Shown: in pieces, positions 24,446 to 32,266 of the stretch
Numbering within the stretch: the stretch's first letter is position 1
Layout: every line of letters begins with the position of its first letter
Assembly (NCBI GenBank): GCA_050123275.1
Contig: JASFHK010000013.1
Location: 1 to 46,485, forward strand
From: E44-bin88 sp050123275
GTDB taxonomy: Bacteria; Chloroflexota; Dehalococcoidia; Dehalococcoidales; BS750m-G39
Reading direction: 5' to 3'
Length of the DNA stretch: 46,485 nt
Position numbers and translations under genes: made by a program
Notes under the pieces: model-generated
What the model was told of the DNA's origin: nothing
Seen by the model: only the letters and a program-made list of their open reading frames with translations
Databases searched by the model: none

Positions 24446-26839
24446 CTAACCCCTTAAAGTCGCTCCCAGCTCTTTAGCCAGCTTGTCCAGTATCTGCTGC
24501 TGGACTTTGTTCACCTCGTCGTCGGTCAGCGTGTGCTCCGGCGACTGGTACGAGATGCGGTAGGCCAGTGACTTCTTCCCCGCCGGCAGCTGCTCCCCGC
24601 TGTAGAGGTCGAAGAGGACGACCCCGGTCACCAGCGGAAAGCCCCGCATAATCTCTTGCACCCGGGCGTTGGTGACGTTGGCGTCGAGCACCAGCGCCAT
24701 GTCCCTGACCACCGCCGGGAAGCGCGAGATGGGCTGGTACATCTTGTGTTCGACGGTGAAAGGCAACAGCGCCGTTACGTCAATTTCGAAGAGATAGACG
24801 CCGCCGGGAAGCTCGAAGGCGTCGGCGACTTTAGGGTGCAGCTCGCCGACCACCCCCAGCCTTTTCCCCCCGACGACGACGGCCGCCTGCTTGAAGGGGT
24901 GCAGGCCATTGTCGGAACTCTCCTCGAAAGCGGCCTCGACGCCGATCTGGCCGAAAAGCCCCTCGACGATGCCCTTGGCGTCGTAGAAATCGAGCGGCTC
25001 GTTGCCGCCCCGCCAGGACGGCTCGAACCTGGGCCCCGTCATCACGCCGCAGACTATCTCCGGCTCGTCAGGCAGGTCGTTTCGACGTCTCAAGTAGACA
25101 CGCCCCAGCTCGAAGAGCCGGACGCCTTTTTCCTCGTGGCGGAGATTGGACTCCAGAGCCGTGAGCAAATTAACGCGCAAGGTCGGGCGCAAAAACTCCT
25201 GCTCGGCGGTCATCGGCTTGAGCATGCGCAGCGGCTCCGGCGTATCGAGCGCCAGCTTGTTCAGGGCCTCTTTGCCCACCATGGAAAAGGTAACTATCTC
25301 CTGGAAGCCGTAGTCGGCCAGCACGCGGCTCACCCTCGGCTTGAACCTGACCATGGGCGAGGGGTCCTGCGGCGGCAAAGACTGGCTGAGCATTACGGTG
25401 GGTATCTCGTCGTAGCCGATGATGCGAGCGACCTCCTCGACGAGGTCTTCCTCGATGCTGATGTCGCTACGCCAGTAAGGCGTTACCGTCATCAATTCGT
25501 TTTTAGCACTATCGGCCTTGACCTCGAAGCCAAGCGATTCCAGGGTATCCTGCATTTGTTTAAGCGAAAACTCGACGCCCAGCAGTCTTTTCACCTCGGA
25601 GGCACGCAGCTTGATAGGCGTTGCTTTCTTCTGTCCGGGGTAGTTGTCGATAAAGCCCTTGGCGGCCCGGCCCCCGCCGAATTCGACCAGTAGCTGGGTG
25701 GCCCTTTTCAACGCCGCCATAGTCACCCCGGCGCTGATGCCCCGCTCGAAGCGCATGCGCGCCTCGCTGGGCAGCCCCAGACTGTTACCCGTCTCGTAGA
25801 TGCAGGGGGCGTAGAAGCTGGCCGCCTCTAAAAATATGTCGGTGGTACTATCGGTGACCTCGCTGTCGTAGCCACCCATCACCCCCGCCAGCGCCACCGC
25901 CCTCTCCGTGTCGGCGATGACCAGCATGTCGGGGTTGAGCGCCCGCTTGTTGCCATCGAGAGTGGTCATTACCTCGCCCTTATCGGCGCGGCGCACTATT
26001 ATCTTCTTGCCTCTAATCTGGTTATAGTCGAAGGCGTGCAACGGCTCGCCGTACTCCAGCATAACGTAGTTGGTGATATCGACGATGTTGTTGATGGGGC
26101 GCATACCCGCCGCGATGAGCCTTTGCTGCATCCAGGGCGGCGAGTCGCCTATCTTTATTCCCTTCACCAGGCTGGCACTGTAACGCGGGCAGAGGTCGGG
26201 GGCACTGATTTCCACGGCGACGTGGTCGTCGATAACTTCGGCGGACTCTTTATAGTCGTCTTCGGGCAGGCGCACCTTCTGTCCGCTGAAAGCGGCGATT
26301 TCACGGGCGATGCCGATTACGGAGAGGCAGTCGGGGCGGTTGGGGGTTATATCCAGATCGAGGATAATGTCGCCCATATATTCGGCCAGCGCTTTCCCCA
26401 CCGGAGCGTCGGCGGGCAGCACCATTATCGATTCGTGGCTCTCCGAGATGCCCAGCTCTCTCTCCGAGCAGACCATCCCCTCCGAGAGCACCCCCCGTAT
26501 CTTGGCCGCCTTGAGCACGACCAGCTCGCCGGTGTGCCCGTCGATGAGTTCGGCGCCGACGTTGGCGAAGGCAATCTTATCGCCCGCCTTCAAATCGGGG
26601 TCGCCGCAGACGACGGCCCTTTCCTCGGTGCCCAGGTCGATGACGGGGAGCAGAAGACGGTCGGCGTTGGGGTGGGGGTTGACGGCCTTAATCTGCCCCA
26701 CGATGATGCCCTCCCAGCTGCCACCGATAGCCTGCCAGGCCTTGACCTCGGTGCCGCCCATGGCCAGCTTGTGGGACAGCTCGTCGATGGGCATCTCGAT
26801 GTCTATATAGTCTTTAAGCCAGCTTAACGAAACTTTCAT
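24446..26839 (-). CDS. pheT: Phenylalanyl-tRNA synthetase beta subunit
   Basis: Editing and tRNA-binding subunit of the PheRS (alpha-beta)2 enzyme. The 797-aa protein shows in order the N-terminal tRNA-binding EMAP-like domain (about 40-150), the B3/B4 editing domain (about 210-385), B5 (about 405-480), the catalytic-like core, and the C-terminal FDX-ACB domain (about 700-797, starting near FPAVVRDMALV). Length is normal. The ATG lies one base after the pheS stop, so the two subunits are coupled. Confidence 0.97.
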   Translation of the reverse strand: MKVSLSWLKDYIDIEMPIDELSHKLAMGGTEVKAWQAIGGSWEGIIVGQIKAVNPHPNADRLLLPVIDLGTEERAVVCGDPDLKAGDKIAFANVGAELIDGHTGELVVLKAAKIRGVLSEGMVCSERELGISESHESIMVLPADAPVGKALAEYMGDIILDLDITPNRPDCLSVIGIAREIAAFSGQKVRLPEDDYKESAEVIDDHVAVEISAPDLCPRYSASLVKGIKIGDSPPWMQQRLIAAGMRPINNIVDITNYVMLEYGEPLHAFDYNQIRGKKIIVRRADKGEVMTTLDGNKRALNPDMLVIADTERAVALAGVMGGYDSEVTDSTTDIFLEAASFYAPCIYETGNSLGLPSEARMRFERGISAGVTMAALKRATQLLVEFGGGRAAKGFIDNYPGQKKATPIKLRASEVKRLLGVEFSLKQMQDTLESLGFEVKADSAKNELMTVTPYWRSDISIEEDLVEEVARIIGYDEIPTVMLSQSLPPQDPSPMVRFKPRVSRVLADYGFQEIVTFSMVGKEALNKLALDTPEPLRMLKPMTAEQEFLRPTLRVNLLTALESNLRHEEKGVRLFELGRVYLRRRNDLPDEPEIVCGVMTGPRFEPSWRGGNEPLDFYDAKGIVEGLFGQIGVEAAFEESSDNGLHPFKQAAVVVGGKRLGVVGELHPKVADAFELPGGVYLFEIDVTALLPFTVEHKMYQPISRFPAVVRDMALVLDANVTNARVQEIMRGFPLVTGVVLFDLYSGEQLPAGKKSLAYRISYQSPEHTLTDDEVNKVQQQILDKLAKELGATLRG

Positions 26840-26840
26840 C

Positions 26841-27881
26841 TTAGAACTGCCTCAAAAAACGCAGGTCGCTGCCGAAGAATAGCCGTATGTCGTCGATGCC
26901 GTAGCGCAGCATGGGTAATCTATCGATGCCCATGCCGAAGGCGAAGCTGGAATATACCTGGGGGTCCAGGCCGCCCCGCTCAAGAACTTTAGGGTGAGTC
27001 ATCCCCGCCCCAAGTATCTCTATCCAGCCGCTGTTGCCGCAAAGGCGGCAGCCCCGGCCGTGGCAGACGCCGCACTCGACGGCCATCTCCACCCCCGGCT
27101 CGACGAAGGGAAAGTAGTCGCAGCGGAAGCGGACTTTTCTGTCCTTGCCGAAGAAACGGCGCGAAAATTCGTATAAAGTACCTTTGAGCTCGGCCATGGT
27201 TATGCTCTTGTCCACGGCGAAGCCGTCTATCTGGTAGAACATGGGCACGTGGGTAGCGTCGCTGGCCTCGTAGCGGTAGACCTTGCCCGTGGTCACCACC
27301 CGAATCGGCGGCTTGAGCACTTCCATCGCCCTCACGTCGCCGGCCGTGTTGTGAGTGCGCATCAGCATCTTGCGCTCGCCGCGCTCGTTCTTGGCGTCCA
27401 CCCACAGTGTGGCCATGCTGTCGCGGGCGGGGTGGTGCTCCGGTATGTTCAACGCCTCGAAGTTGTAGTAATCCCACTCCACCTCGGGCGTCTCCCTCAC
27501 CTCGAAGCCCATGGAAACGAAGATTTCGTGTATCTCGTTGATGGTCTGGGTGATGGGGTGCAAGCGCCCCAGCGGCATTATCCGCCCCGGCAGCGTTATA
27601 TCCAGCCCCGCCACCCCCGCGGCGCTTTCCAGCTGGCTCTCGCGGAGCGTCTGCTCCTTCTGCTGGTAGCCGCTTTCCAGCTCCGCCTTGATGCGGTTGG
27701 CTAAAGCCCCCGCCTTCTTCCTCTCCTCTATGGGCAAGCCCGCCAAGCCGCGCAAAATGGTGGTTAGCTGGCTCTTCTTGCCCAGATAGCGCACTCGCCA
27801 GTCCTCCAGCGCCTTGTCCTGGGTGATTGTCTCCAGCTCTTTGAGGGCACCGGACAACAGTTGCTCAAGCTCTTTAATCAT
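26841..27881 (-). CDS. pheS: Phenylalanyl-tRNA synthetase alpha subunit
   Basis: Catalytic subunit of PheRS. The 346-aa class II synthetase has an N-terminal coiled-coil arm (about 1-90), then HPITQTINEIHEIFVSMGFE, motif 2 (GKVYRYEASDATHVPMFYQI, then DGF), a CGVCHGRGCRLCG insert at about residue 270, and motif 3 (FAFGMGIDRLPMLRYGIDDI, then R). The four-Cys insert could bind zinc. Its promoter lies only 11 bases from the ATG, so the mRNA has almost no leader and no ribosome site. Confidence 0.97.
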   Translation of the reverse strand: MIKELEQLLSGALKELETITQDKALEDWRVRYLGKKSQLTTILRGLAGLPIEERKKAGALANRIKAELESGYQQKEQTLRESQLESAAGVAGLDITLPGRIMPLGRLHPITQTINEIHEIFVSMGFEVRETPEVEWDYYNFEALNIPEHHPARDSMATLWVDAKNERGERKMLMRTHNTAGDVRAMEVLKPPIRVVTTGKVYRYEASDATHVPMFYQIDGFAVDKSITMAELKGTLYEFSRRFFGKDRKVRFRCDYFPFVEPGVEMAVECGVCHGRGCRLCGNSGWIEILGAGMTHPKVLERGGLDPQVYSSFAFGMGIDRLPMLRYGIDDIRLFFGSDLRFLRQF

Positions 27882-27892
27882 GGTTGTCTTGG

Positions 27893-27922
27893 ATTATAGC
27901 TTCTAGGTAACGATAGGGTCAA
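27893..27922 (-). promoter_or_regulatory. pheST promoter
   Basis: Minus strand -35 TTGACC (27922-27917), 18-base spacer, -10 TATAAT (27898-27893). The pheS ATG at 27881 is 11 bases downstream, predicting a leader of about 4-5 bases or less. Confidence 0.7.
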
Positions 27923-27931
27923 GGAAAGATT

Positions 27932-27957
27932 AAAAAACGCCTTCGCACAACAAGGCG
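27932..27957 (-). terminator. Rho-independent terminator upstream of pheS
   Basis: On the minus strand, CGCCTT and AAGGCG form a 6-bp stem with an 8-base loop, followed by six T (27937-27932). It separates the thrS-infC-rpmI-rplT-lipoprotein unit from pheST. Confidence 0.75.
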
Positions 27958-27977
27958 GGGCGGAGAGAGAAATTTAT

Positions 27978-28045
27978 AGAAGTCCCACTTCTGTAGGGTG
28001 GGTATTGGGTGGGAAAGAAAAACGTACGCCGACAGAGTGGGGCGG
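27978..28045 (+). repeat. Hairpin plus G-quadruplex repeat, copy 2
   Basis: Hairpin AGAAGT-CCC-ACTTCT (27978-27992), linker GTA, then GGGTGGGTATTGGGTGGG (27996-28013), an A-rich spacer with ACGTACG, and GACAGAGTGGGGCGG (28031-28045). This is the clearest copy of the family. Confidence 0.8.
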
Positions 28046-28059
28046 CGGGGAAAATCCCC

Positions 28060-28512
28060 CTACTCTACGGTAAAAGTGACGGTCTCTTCCGGCTCGCCGT
28101 CCAGATACAAGTCCACCTGATAGGTTCCGGTCGGCCACACGCTTTCGTTAAACAGCGAAAACTGTAGGTAGCGGGTGCCGTCGCCCTCCAGCTCGTACTC
28201 GCCCAGAACCATATCGGTCACGTCCAGCTCCCCCTCGATATAAGTCCAGACCGCCTTTACCATAGTGCCGGATGGAGCGTTGGACAGCTTCACCGAGCAG
28301 AATATTTCGGTGGTATCGGCGCTAAAGACATCGGTGCTGTCCAGCGGGCGGGCATCCTCGTCCACAGCCGTGCATATGGTGACTTCGCTCAGAGAAGCGG
28401 TGCTAACACTATAGCTGGCCTCGCAGCCGACAAGCGGTATCACCAGCAACACCAGGCAACAAAAAAGGGCAGCGGTGAGAAGAACCCTGCCCTTAGCGAT
28501 TTTCTTCGTCAT
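28060..28512 (-). CDS. Predicted lipoprotein
   Basis: A 150-aa secreted protein, family not recognised. A charged N-terminus and a hydrophobic segment (residues about 10-27) end in the lipobox LVGC (Cys30), so it should be lipidated and anchored outside the membrane. The rest is beta-rich with a C-terminal segment PTGTYQVDLYLDGE typical of Ig-like folds. GGAGGGG spanning the rplT stop is its ribosome site, so it is coupled to the ribosomal operon, an unusual place for a lipoprotein. Confidence 0.8.
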   Translation of the reverse strand: MTKKIAKGRVLLTAALFCCLVLLVIPLVGCEASYSVSTASLSEVTICTAVDEDARPLDSTDVFSADTTEIFCSVKLSNAPSGTMVKAVWTYIEGELDVTDMVLGEYELEGDGTRYLQFSLFNESVWPTGTYQVDLYLDGEPEETVTFTVE

Positions 28513-28522
28513 GAAGACCGGA

Positions 28523-28879
28523 CTACCCCTCCACCTTAGCCTTGGCCACGGTCACCAGCTCGGCGAAAGCCGCCGGCTCCCTGACCGCCATATCGGCCAG
28601 GACCTTGCGGTTAATCTCCACTCCGGCCTGCTTCAGACCGTAGATGAACTGGCCGTAGTTCAGCCCCTGCGCGCGGCTGGCGGCGCTGACTCTCAAAATC
28701 CAGAGCCGTCTCATGTCGCCCTTGCGCTCGCGGCGGTGGGCGTAGGAATAGCTCAACGCGTGGAGCATAGACTCTTTAGCCCGCCGGTAAAGGGAATGGC
28801 GGGTAGCGCGATGGCCCTTGGTCATGGCCAGTACTTTTTTATGTCGCTTGTGGGTGGCAACCCCTCTCTTGATTCGCAA
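28523..28879 (-). CDS. rplT: 50S ribosomal protein L20
   Basis: Early-assembly 23S rRNA-binding protein. The 118-aa sequence is very basic and has RIKRGVATHKRHKKVLAMTK and the conserved RLWILRVSAASRAQGLNYGQ, followed by FIYGLKQAGVEINRKVLADM. The start is TTG at 28879 after GGGGG. It follows rpmI by 13 bases in the standard infC-rpmI-rplT order. In several bacteria L20 represses this operon; no such site was identified here. Confidence 0.96.
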   Translation of the reverse strand: MRIKRGVATHKRHKKVLAMTKGHRATRHSLYRRAKESMLHALSYSYAHRRERKGDMRRLWILRVSAASRAQGLNYGQFIYGLKQAGVEINRKVLADMAVREPAAFAELVTVAKAKVEG

Positions 28880-28892
28880 AACAGCCCCCTAT

Positions 28893-29096
28893 CTACTTCA
28901 CACCGTAGGGCAAAAGCCGCTTGATGCGCTGGCGGTCGACGGCGTTCAGCGGTATGGTGTCGTCGAAAAGACGGCGCACCCGCTTCGGCTTGCGGCGGCG
29001 GAAATGGCTCTTGCCGCCCTTGACCCGCATAATTTTGCCGCTGCCCGTTATGTGGAAGCGGCTTTTGGCTCCCTTATGGGTTTTTATTTTCGGCAA
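28893..29096 (-). CDS. rpmI: 50S ribosomal protein L35
   Basis: Small basic large-subunit protein of 67 aa: PKIKTHKGAKSRFHITGSGK near the N-terminus, then RGGKSHFRRRKPKRVRRLF-like basic residues. The TTG start at 29096 lies 4 bases after the infC stop, with AAAGGGG as ribosome site. Sits between infC and rplT as in most bacteria. Confidence 0.95.
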   Translation of the reverse strand: MPKIKTHKGAKSRFHITGSGKIMRVKGGKSHFRRRKPKRVRRLFDDTIPLNAVDRQRIKRLLPYGVK

Positions 29097-29100
29097 TTTA

Positions 29101-29685
29101 CTAAGACCCCTTTACTACCTCTTTGACCTCTTTCTTAACCTCTTTCGGCGCCACCTCTTTCGGTTTTGCCTTCTGGGCGGACATCGGCGAGAGAATCACG
29201 GTCATGCTCCTCCCCTCGATAACCGGCTGGCGGGCTATAGCCGCGATACCCTGCAGCGATTCCGTCATCCTCTGCAGCAATCCCCAGCCGATTTCGGGGT
29301 GAGTTATTTCCCTCCCCCGGAACCGCACCGTTATCTTTACCTTGTCGCCCTCCCCCAGCAGCTTTTTTACCGTCCGGGTTTTGGCGTCAAAGTCGTGAGT
29401 GCCAATCTTGGGCCGCAGCCTGACTTCGCGCAGCAGGGAGACTTTCTGGCTCTTCCTTTGGTCTCGCTCCCGCTTGGACTGCTCGTACTTGTACTTACCG
29501 TAATCAAGCAAGCGGCAAACCGGCGGTTTTGCGGTGGGGGCAACCTCAACCAGGTCAAGGTCGCTTCGCCTCGCCATCTCCAGGGCCTGGCTTACGGGCA
29601 TAATACCCAGCTGCTCGCCCTTCTCTCCTACCAGGCGTACCTCCCTGGCTCTGATGCCCTGGTTTACCCGTAGCGATTTAACTAT
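29101..29685 (-). CDS. infC: Translation initiation factor IF-3 with AUA start
   Basis: Prevents subunit joining and proofreads the start codon. The family N-terminus is present in frame upstream of the first ATG (29601): LRVNQGIRAREVRLVGEKGE, then QLGI. An in-frame stop precedes it, and no ATG, GTG or TTG lies between that stop and the conserved region. GGAGGT (29700-29695) is followed after 9 bases by ATA at 29685, giving 194 aa. A noncanonical start is known for infC (AUU in E. coli), where IF-3 represses its own translation. A strong promoter lies upstream. A Lys-rich tail KEVKKEVKEVVKGS ends the protein. Confidence 0.9.
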   Translation of the reverse strand: MVKSLRVNQGIRAREVRLVGEKGEQLGIMPVSQALEMARRSDLDLVEVAPTAKPPVCRLLDYGKYKYEQSKRERDQRKSQKVSLLREVRLRPKIGTHDFDAKTRTVKKLLGEGDKVKITVRFRGREITHPEIGWGLLQRMTESLQGIAAIARQPVIEGRSMTVILSPMSAQKAKPKEVAPKEVKKEVKEVVKGS

Positions 29686-29729
29686 GTTCTGTTTACCTCC
29701 CGCGTGACCTTAACCGGTCATGGGCAAAA

Positions 29730-29758
29730 ACTATAGCATAACAGCCTGCGCTAGTCAA
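29730..29758 (-). promoter_or_regulatory. infC-rpmI-rplT promoter
   Basis: Minus strand -35 TTGACT (29758-29753), 17-base spacer, extended -10 TGCTATAGT (hexamer 29735-29730). It begins 3 bases after the thrS stop and gives a leader of about 38 bases to the ATA start. Confidence 0.75.
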
Positions 29759-29761
29759 GTT

Positions 29762-31519
29762 TTACAGCTTTAATTCCAGGCTGCGGCTGGCTATGGCCGC
29801 CTTCACCTTCTCCTTGAAAGCGTCGAAGGGCTGGGCGTTGGCCTGCTCGCCGCTGCGCAGGCGGATGGAAACGTTGCCGTCGGCGATTTCCTTGTCGCCC
29901 ACGATGAGCATATAGGGCACCTTCTCCATCTGCGCCTGGCGGATTTTCATGTTCACCGTCTCGGAGCGGGCGTCCACCGTTCCCCTTATCCCCTCCGCCT
30001 TGAGCTCGCTTTCCAGCTTGCGGGCGTAGTCCAGGTGCCGGTCGGCAATGGGTATCACCACCGCCTGCACCGGCGCCAGCCAGACGGGGAAAGCGCCGCC
30101 GTAGTGTTCGACCAGAGAAGCCATAAAGCGCTCCATGCTCCCCAGCACGGTACGGTGCACCATGGCGACCTTGTGCTCCTGCCCGTCCTCGCCGACGTAG
30201 TTGACGTCGAAACGCTCGGGCAGGTTGAAGTCCACCTGGATGGTGGGCCCCTGCCAGCCCCGCCCCACCGCGTCCTCGAACTTGATGTCAATCTTGGGCC
30301 CGTAGAAAACCCCTTCGCCGGGGTCGATTTCATACTCGAGGTTCTGCCTCTCCAGCGCCCTGGCCAGCGTCTCCGTCGCTTGTTCCCAGACCTCGAGCTC
30401 GCCGGCGTACTTATCGGGGCGGGTGGAGAGGTACATTTTATAGTTCTTGAAGCCGAAGGTATCGATCATGAACAGCGCCAGGTCGAGCACGCCGGCCACC
30501 TCTTCCTCCAACTGGTCGAAGCGGCAGAAGATGTGGGCGTCGTCCTGGGTGAAGCCGCGCACCCGTGACAGTCCGTGCAAAACGCCGGAGCGCTCGTAGC
30601 GATAGACGGTGCCCAGCTCGGCGTAGCGCAGGGGCAGCTCGCGGTAGCTGTGCTGGTTGCTCTTGTATATCATGATGTGGCCGATGCAATTCATCGGCTT
30701 GATAACGTATTGCTGTCCCTCGACGTCGATGGGGTCGTACATGTTCTCGCGGTAGAAGTTCCAGTGCCCGCTCGTCTTCCAGAGGTCGATTTTGCCGATG
30801 TGCGGCGTGTAGAGCAGGTCGTAGCCGCGCTTGAAGTGCTCGTCCTTCCAGAAGCTCTCGATGACGTGGCGTACCATGGCGCCCTTGGGGTGCCAGTGCA
30901 CCAGCCCCGGCCCGGCTTCTTCATGGATGCTGAAAAGGTCGAGCTCCTTGCCCAGCTTGCGGTGGTCGCGCTTGGCCGCCTCTTCCAGGTTTTTGAGATA
31001 TTCGTTGAGGGCGTCCTTGGTCTCGAAGGCGACGCCGTAAACGCGCTGCAGCATGGGGTTGTGCTCGTCACCCCGCCAGTAGGCCCCGGCGATGTTCACC
31101 AGCTTGAAGGCCTTTATCTCTCTGGTATTCGCCACGTGCGGCCCCCGGCACAGGTCGACGAAAGAGCCCTGCCGGTAGACACCCACCTTTTCGTCCTCGA
31201 TTTCCTCGATTAGTTCCAGCTTGTAGGGCTGCTGGGCGAAAAGGGCGCGGGCGTCCTTCTTGGACATTTCCTCGCGGCTGAAGGGCAGCTTGGCTTTGAC
31301 CAGCTCCTTCATCTTGGCCTCGATGACGGGCAGGTCTTCCGGGGTCAACGGTCGCGGCAAATCGAAGTCGTAGTAAAAGCCGTCCTGGGTGGCCGGCCCG
31401 ATGCCGAACTTGGCTTCGGGAAAGATGGATAACACCGCCTCCGCCAGCACGTGCGCCGCGGAGTGGCGCATTATCTCCAGCTTTTGACCGTCGTCCTGTT
31501 GTTTCGCTTCGGGAACCAT
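29762..31519 (-). CDS. thrS: Threonyl-tRNA synthetase lacking the TGS domain
   Basis: Charges tRNA-Thr. The 585-aa protein begins almost directly in the N2 editing domain (RHSAAHVLAEAVLSIFPEAK), so the roughly 60-residue TGS domain of the standard 640-aa enzyme is absent. Editing-site HxxxH, the catalytic zinc Cys in MNCIGH, class II motif 2 (YRYERSGVLHGLSRVRGFTQ, then DDAHIF) and the anticodon domain (from about 480) are present. The ATG at 31519 lies 9 bases from its -10 box with no ribosome site, so a leaderless message is predicted. No T-box was seen. Confidence 0.96.
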   Translation of the reverse strand: MVPEAKQQDDGQKLEIMRHSAAHVLAEAVLSIFPEAKFGIGPATQDGFYYDFDLPRPLTPEDLPVIEAKMKELVKAKLPFSREEMSKKDARALFAQQPYKLELIEEIEDEKVGVYRQGSFVDLCRGPHVANTREIKAFKLVNIAGAYWRGDEHNPMLQRVYGVAFETKDALNEYLKNLEEAAKRDHRKLGKELDLFSIHEEAGPGLVHWHPKGAMVRHVIESFWKDEHFKRGYDLLYTPHIGKIDLWKTSGHWNFYRENMYDPIDVEGQQYVIKPMNCIGHIMIYKSNQHSYRELPLRYAELGTVYRYERSGVLHGLSRVRGFTQDDAHIFCRFDQLEEEVAGVLDLALFMIDTFGFKNYKMYLSTRPDKYAGELEVWEQATETLARALERQNLEYEIDPGEGVFYGPKIDIKFEDAVGRGWQGPTIQVDFNLPERFDVNYVGEDGQEHKVAMVHRTVLGSMERFMASLVEHYGGAFPVWLAPVQAVVIPIADRHLDYARKLESELKAEGIRGTVDARSETVNMKIRQAQMEKVPYMLIVGDKEIADGNVSIRLRSGEQANAQPFDAFKEKVKAAIASRSLELKL

Positions 31520-31558
31520 AGCTGATTGATTATATCAGCTAGTGATGCCTGTGTGCAA
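31520..31558 (-). promoter_or_regulatory. thrS promoter with palindrome over the -10
   Basis: Minus strand -35 TTGCAC (31558-31553), 18-base spacer, extended -10 TGATATAAT (hexamer 31534-31529), then 9 bases to the ATG. AGCTGAT and ATCAGCT (31520-31526 and 31534-31540) are perfect arms around the -10, a possible operator. Confidence 0.65.
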
Positions 31559-31624
31559 TTGAAGGGGGCGCACCGGCGAAGCTTCAGTGCACGACAGAGG
31601 TTCAGCGGATGAACGAAGGTTAAG

Positions 31625-32266
31625 CTAAGGCGTTACCTTCCAGCCCTTCTTCTGGTAGTTGCGCGGCGGCTGGTACTCCTTGAGCCGGTCCAGCTGCCCC
31701 AGCTTCTCCAGACGCTTGTAAATAAGCTCCCAGGCGCAATCGCGCTCCGGGTCGAGCTCGCACTTGCCCTCCCGCGCCCCGCCGCAGGGGCCGTTGCGCA
31801 GTCCCTTGGCGCAGCGGGTCACCGGGCAGACGCCGCCGGTCAGCGCCAGTATACAGTCGCCGCAGGAAGCGCAGCTGTCGATGATGGCCCCCTGCTCCCT
31901 CTCGTCGATGCCGACGAAGTGAGAGTTCTGGGCGGGAATGACGGGCAGCTCGGGGAAAACCTCGGCCACGGTCTGTGGCCCCGCCCCGCAGGCTAAAGAG
32001 AGCACGGCGTCGATGTCTTCGACGTAGGGGGTGATAGTGGCCCTGGTGAGCACGGTATCGCACTGCTTGACCACCGAGGCCAGCTTGAACTCGAAATTCT
32101 TTTTCTTTAGTTTGCCGGCCAGCTCCAGCAGTTGTTTCAAGGTCCTGGCTTCCCTCATGCCCCGCGGCGGCTGGGTGCAACCGTCGCAGCCGGCGATGAG
32201 TATTTTCTTATAGGGGGATATGGAATCCAGTATTTCGTCCAGCGGCTTCAGTACGGTTACAATCAT
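31625..32266 (-). CDS. metV: MetV-type methylenetetrahydrofolate reductase C-terminal domain protein
   Basis: A 213-aa Cys-rich protein. It has an N-terminal Rossmann-like half (YKKILIAGCDGCTQPPRG) and a C-terminal cluster CASCGDCILALTGGVCPVTR followed by CAKGLRNGPCGG and ending with a conserved CELDPERDCAW. This matches the MTHFR_C/MetV family, the partner of MetF in the Wood-Ljungdahl methyl branch of acetogens. No metF is in the window. It overlaps the MvhD-like gene by 4 bases (ATGA), which supports an electron-transfer complex on methylene-THF. Family is fairly secure, physiological role inferred. Confidence 0.85.
   Translation of the reverse strand: MIVTVLKPLDEILDSISPYKKILIAGCDGCTQPPRGMREARTLKQLLELAGKLKKKNFEFKLASVVKQCDTVLTRATITPYVEDIDAVLSLACGAGPQTVAEVFPELPVIPAQNSHFVGIDEREQGAIIDSCASCGDCILALTGGVCPVTRCAKGLRNGPCGGAREGKCELDPERDCAWELIYKRLEKLGQLDRLKEYQPPRNYQKKGWKVTP

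Noticed and set aside
24656..26827. Long plus-strand frames opposite pheT
   Set aside because: They arise from GC-rich codon bias of pheT, have no ribosome site and show no family motifs.
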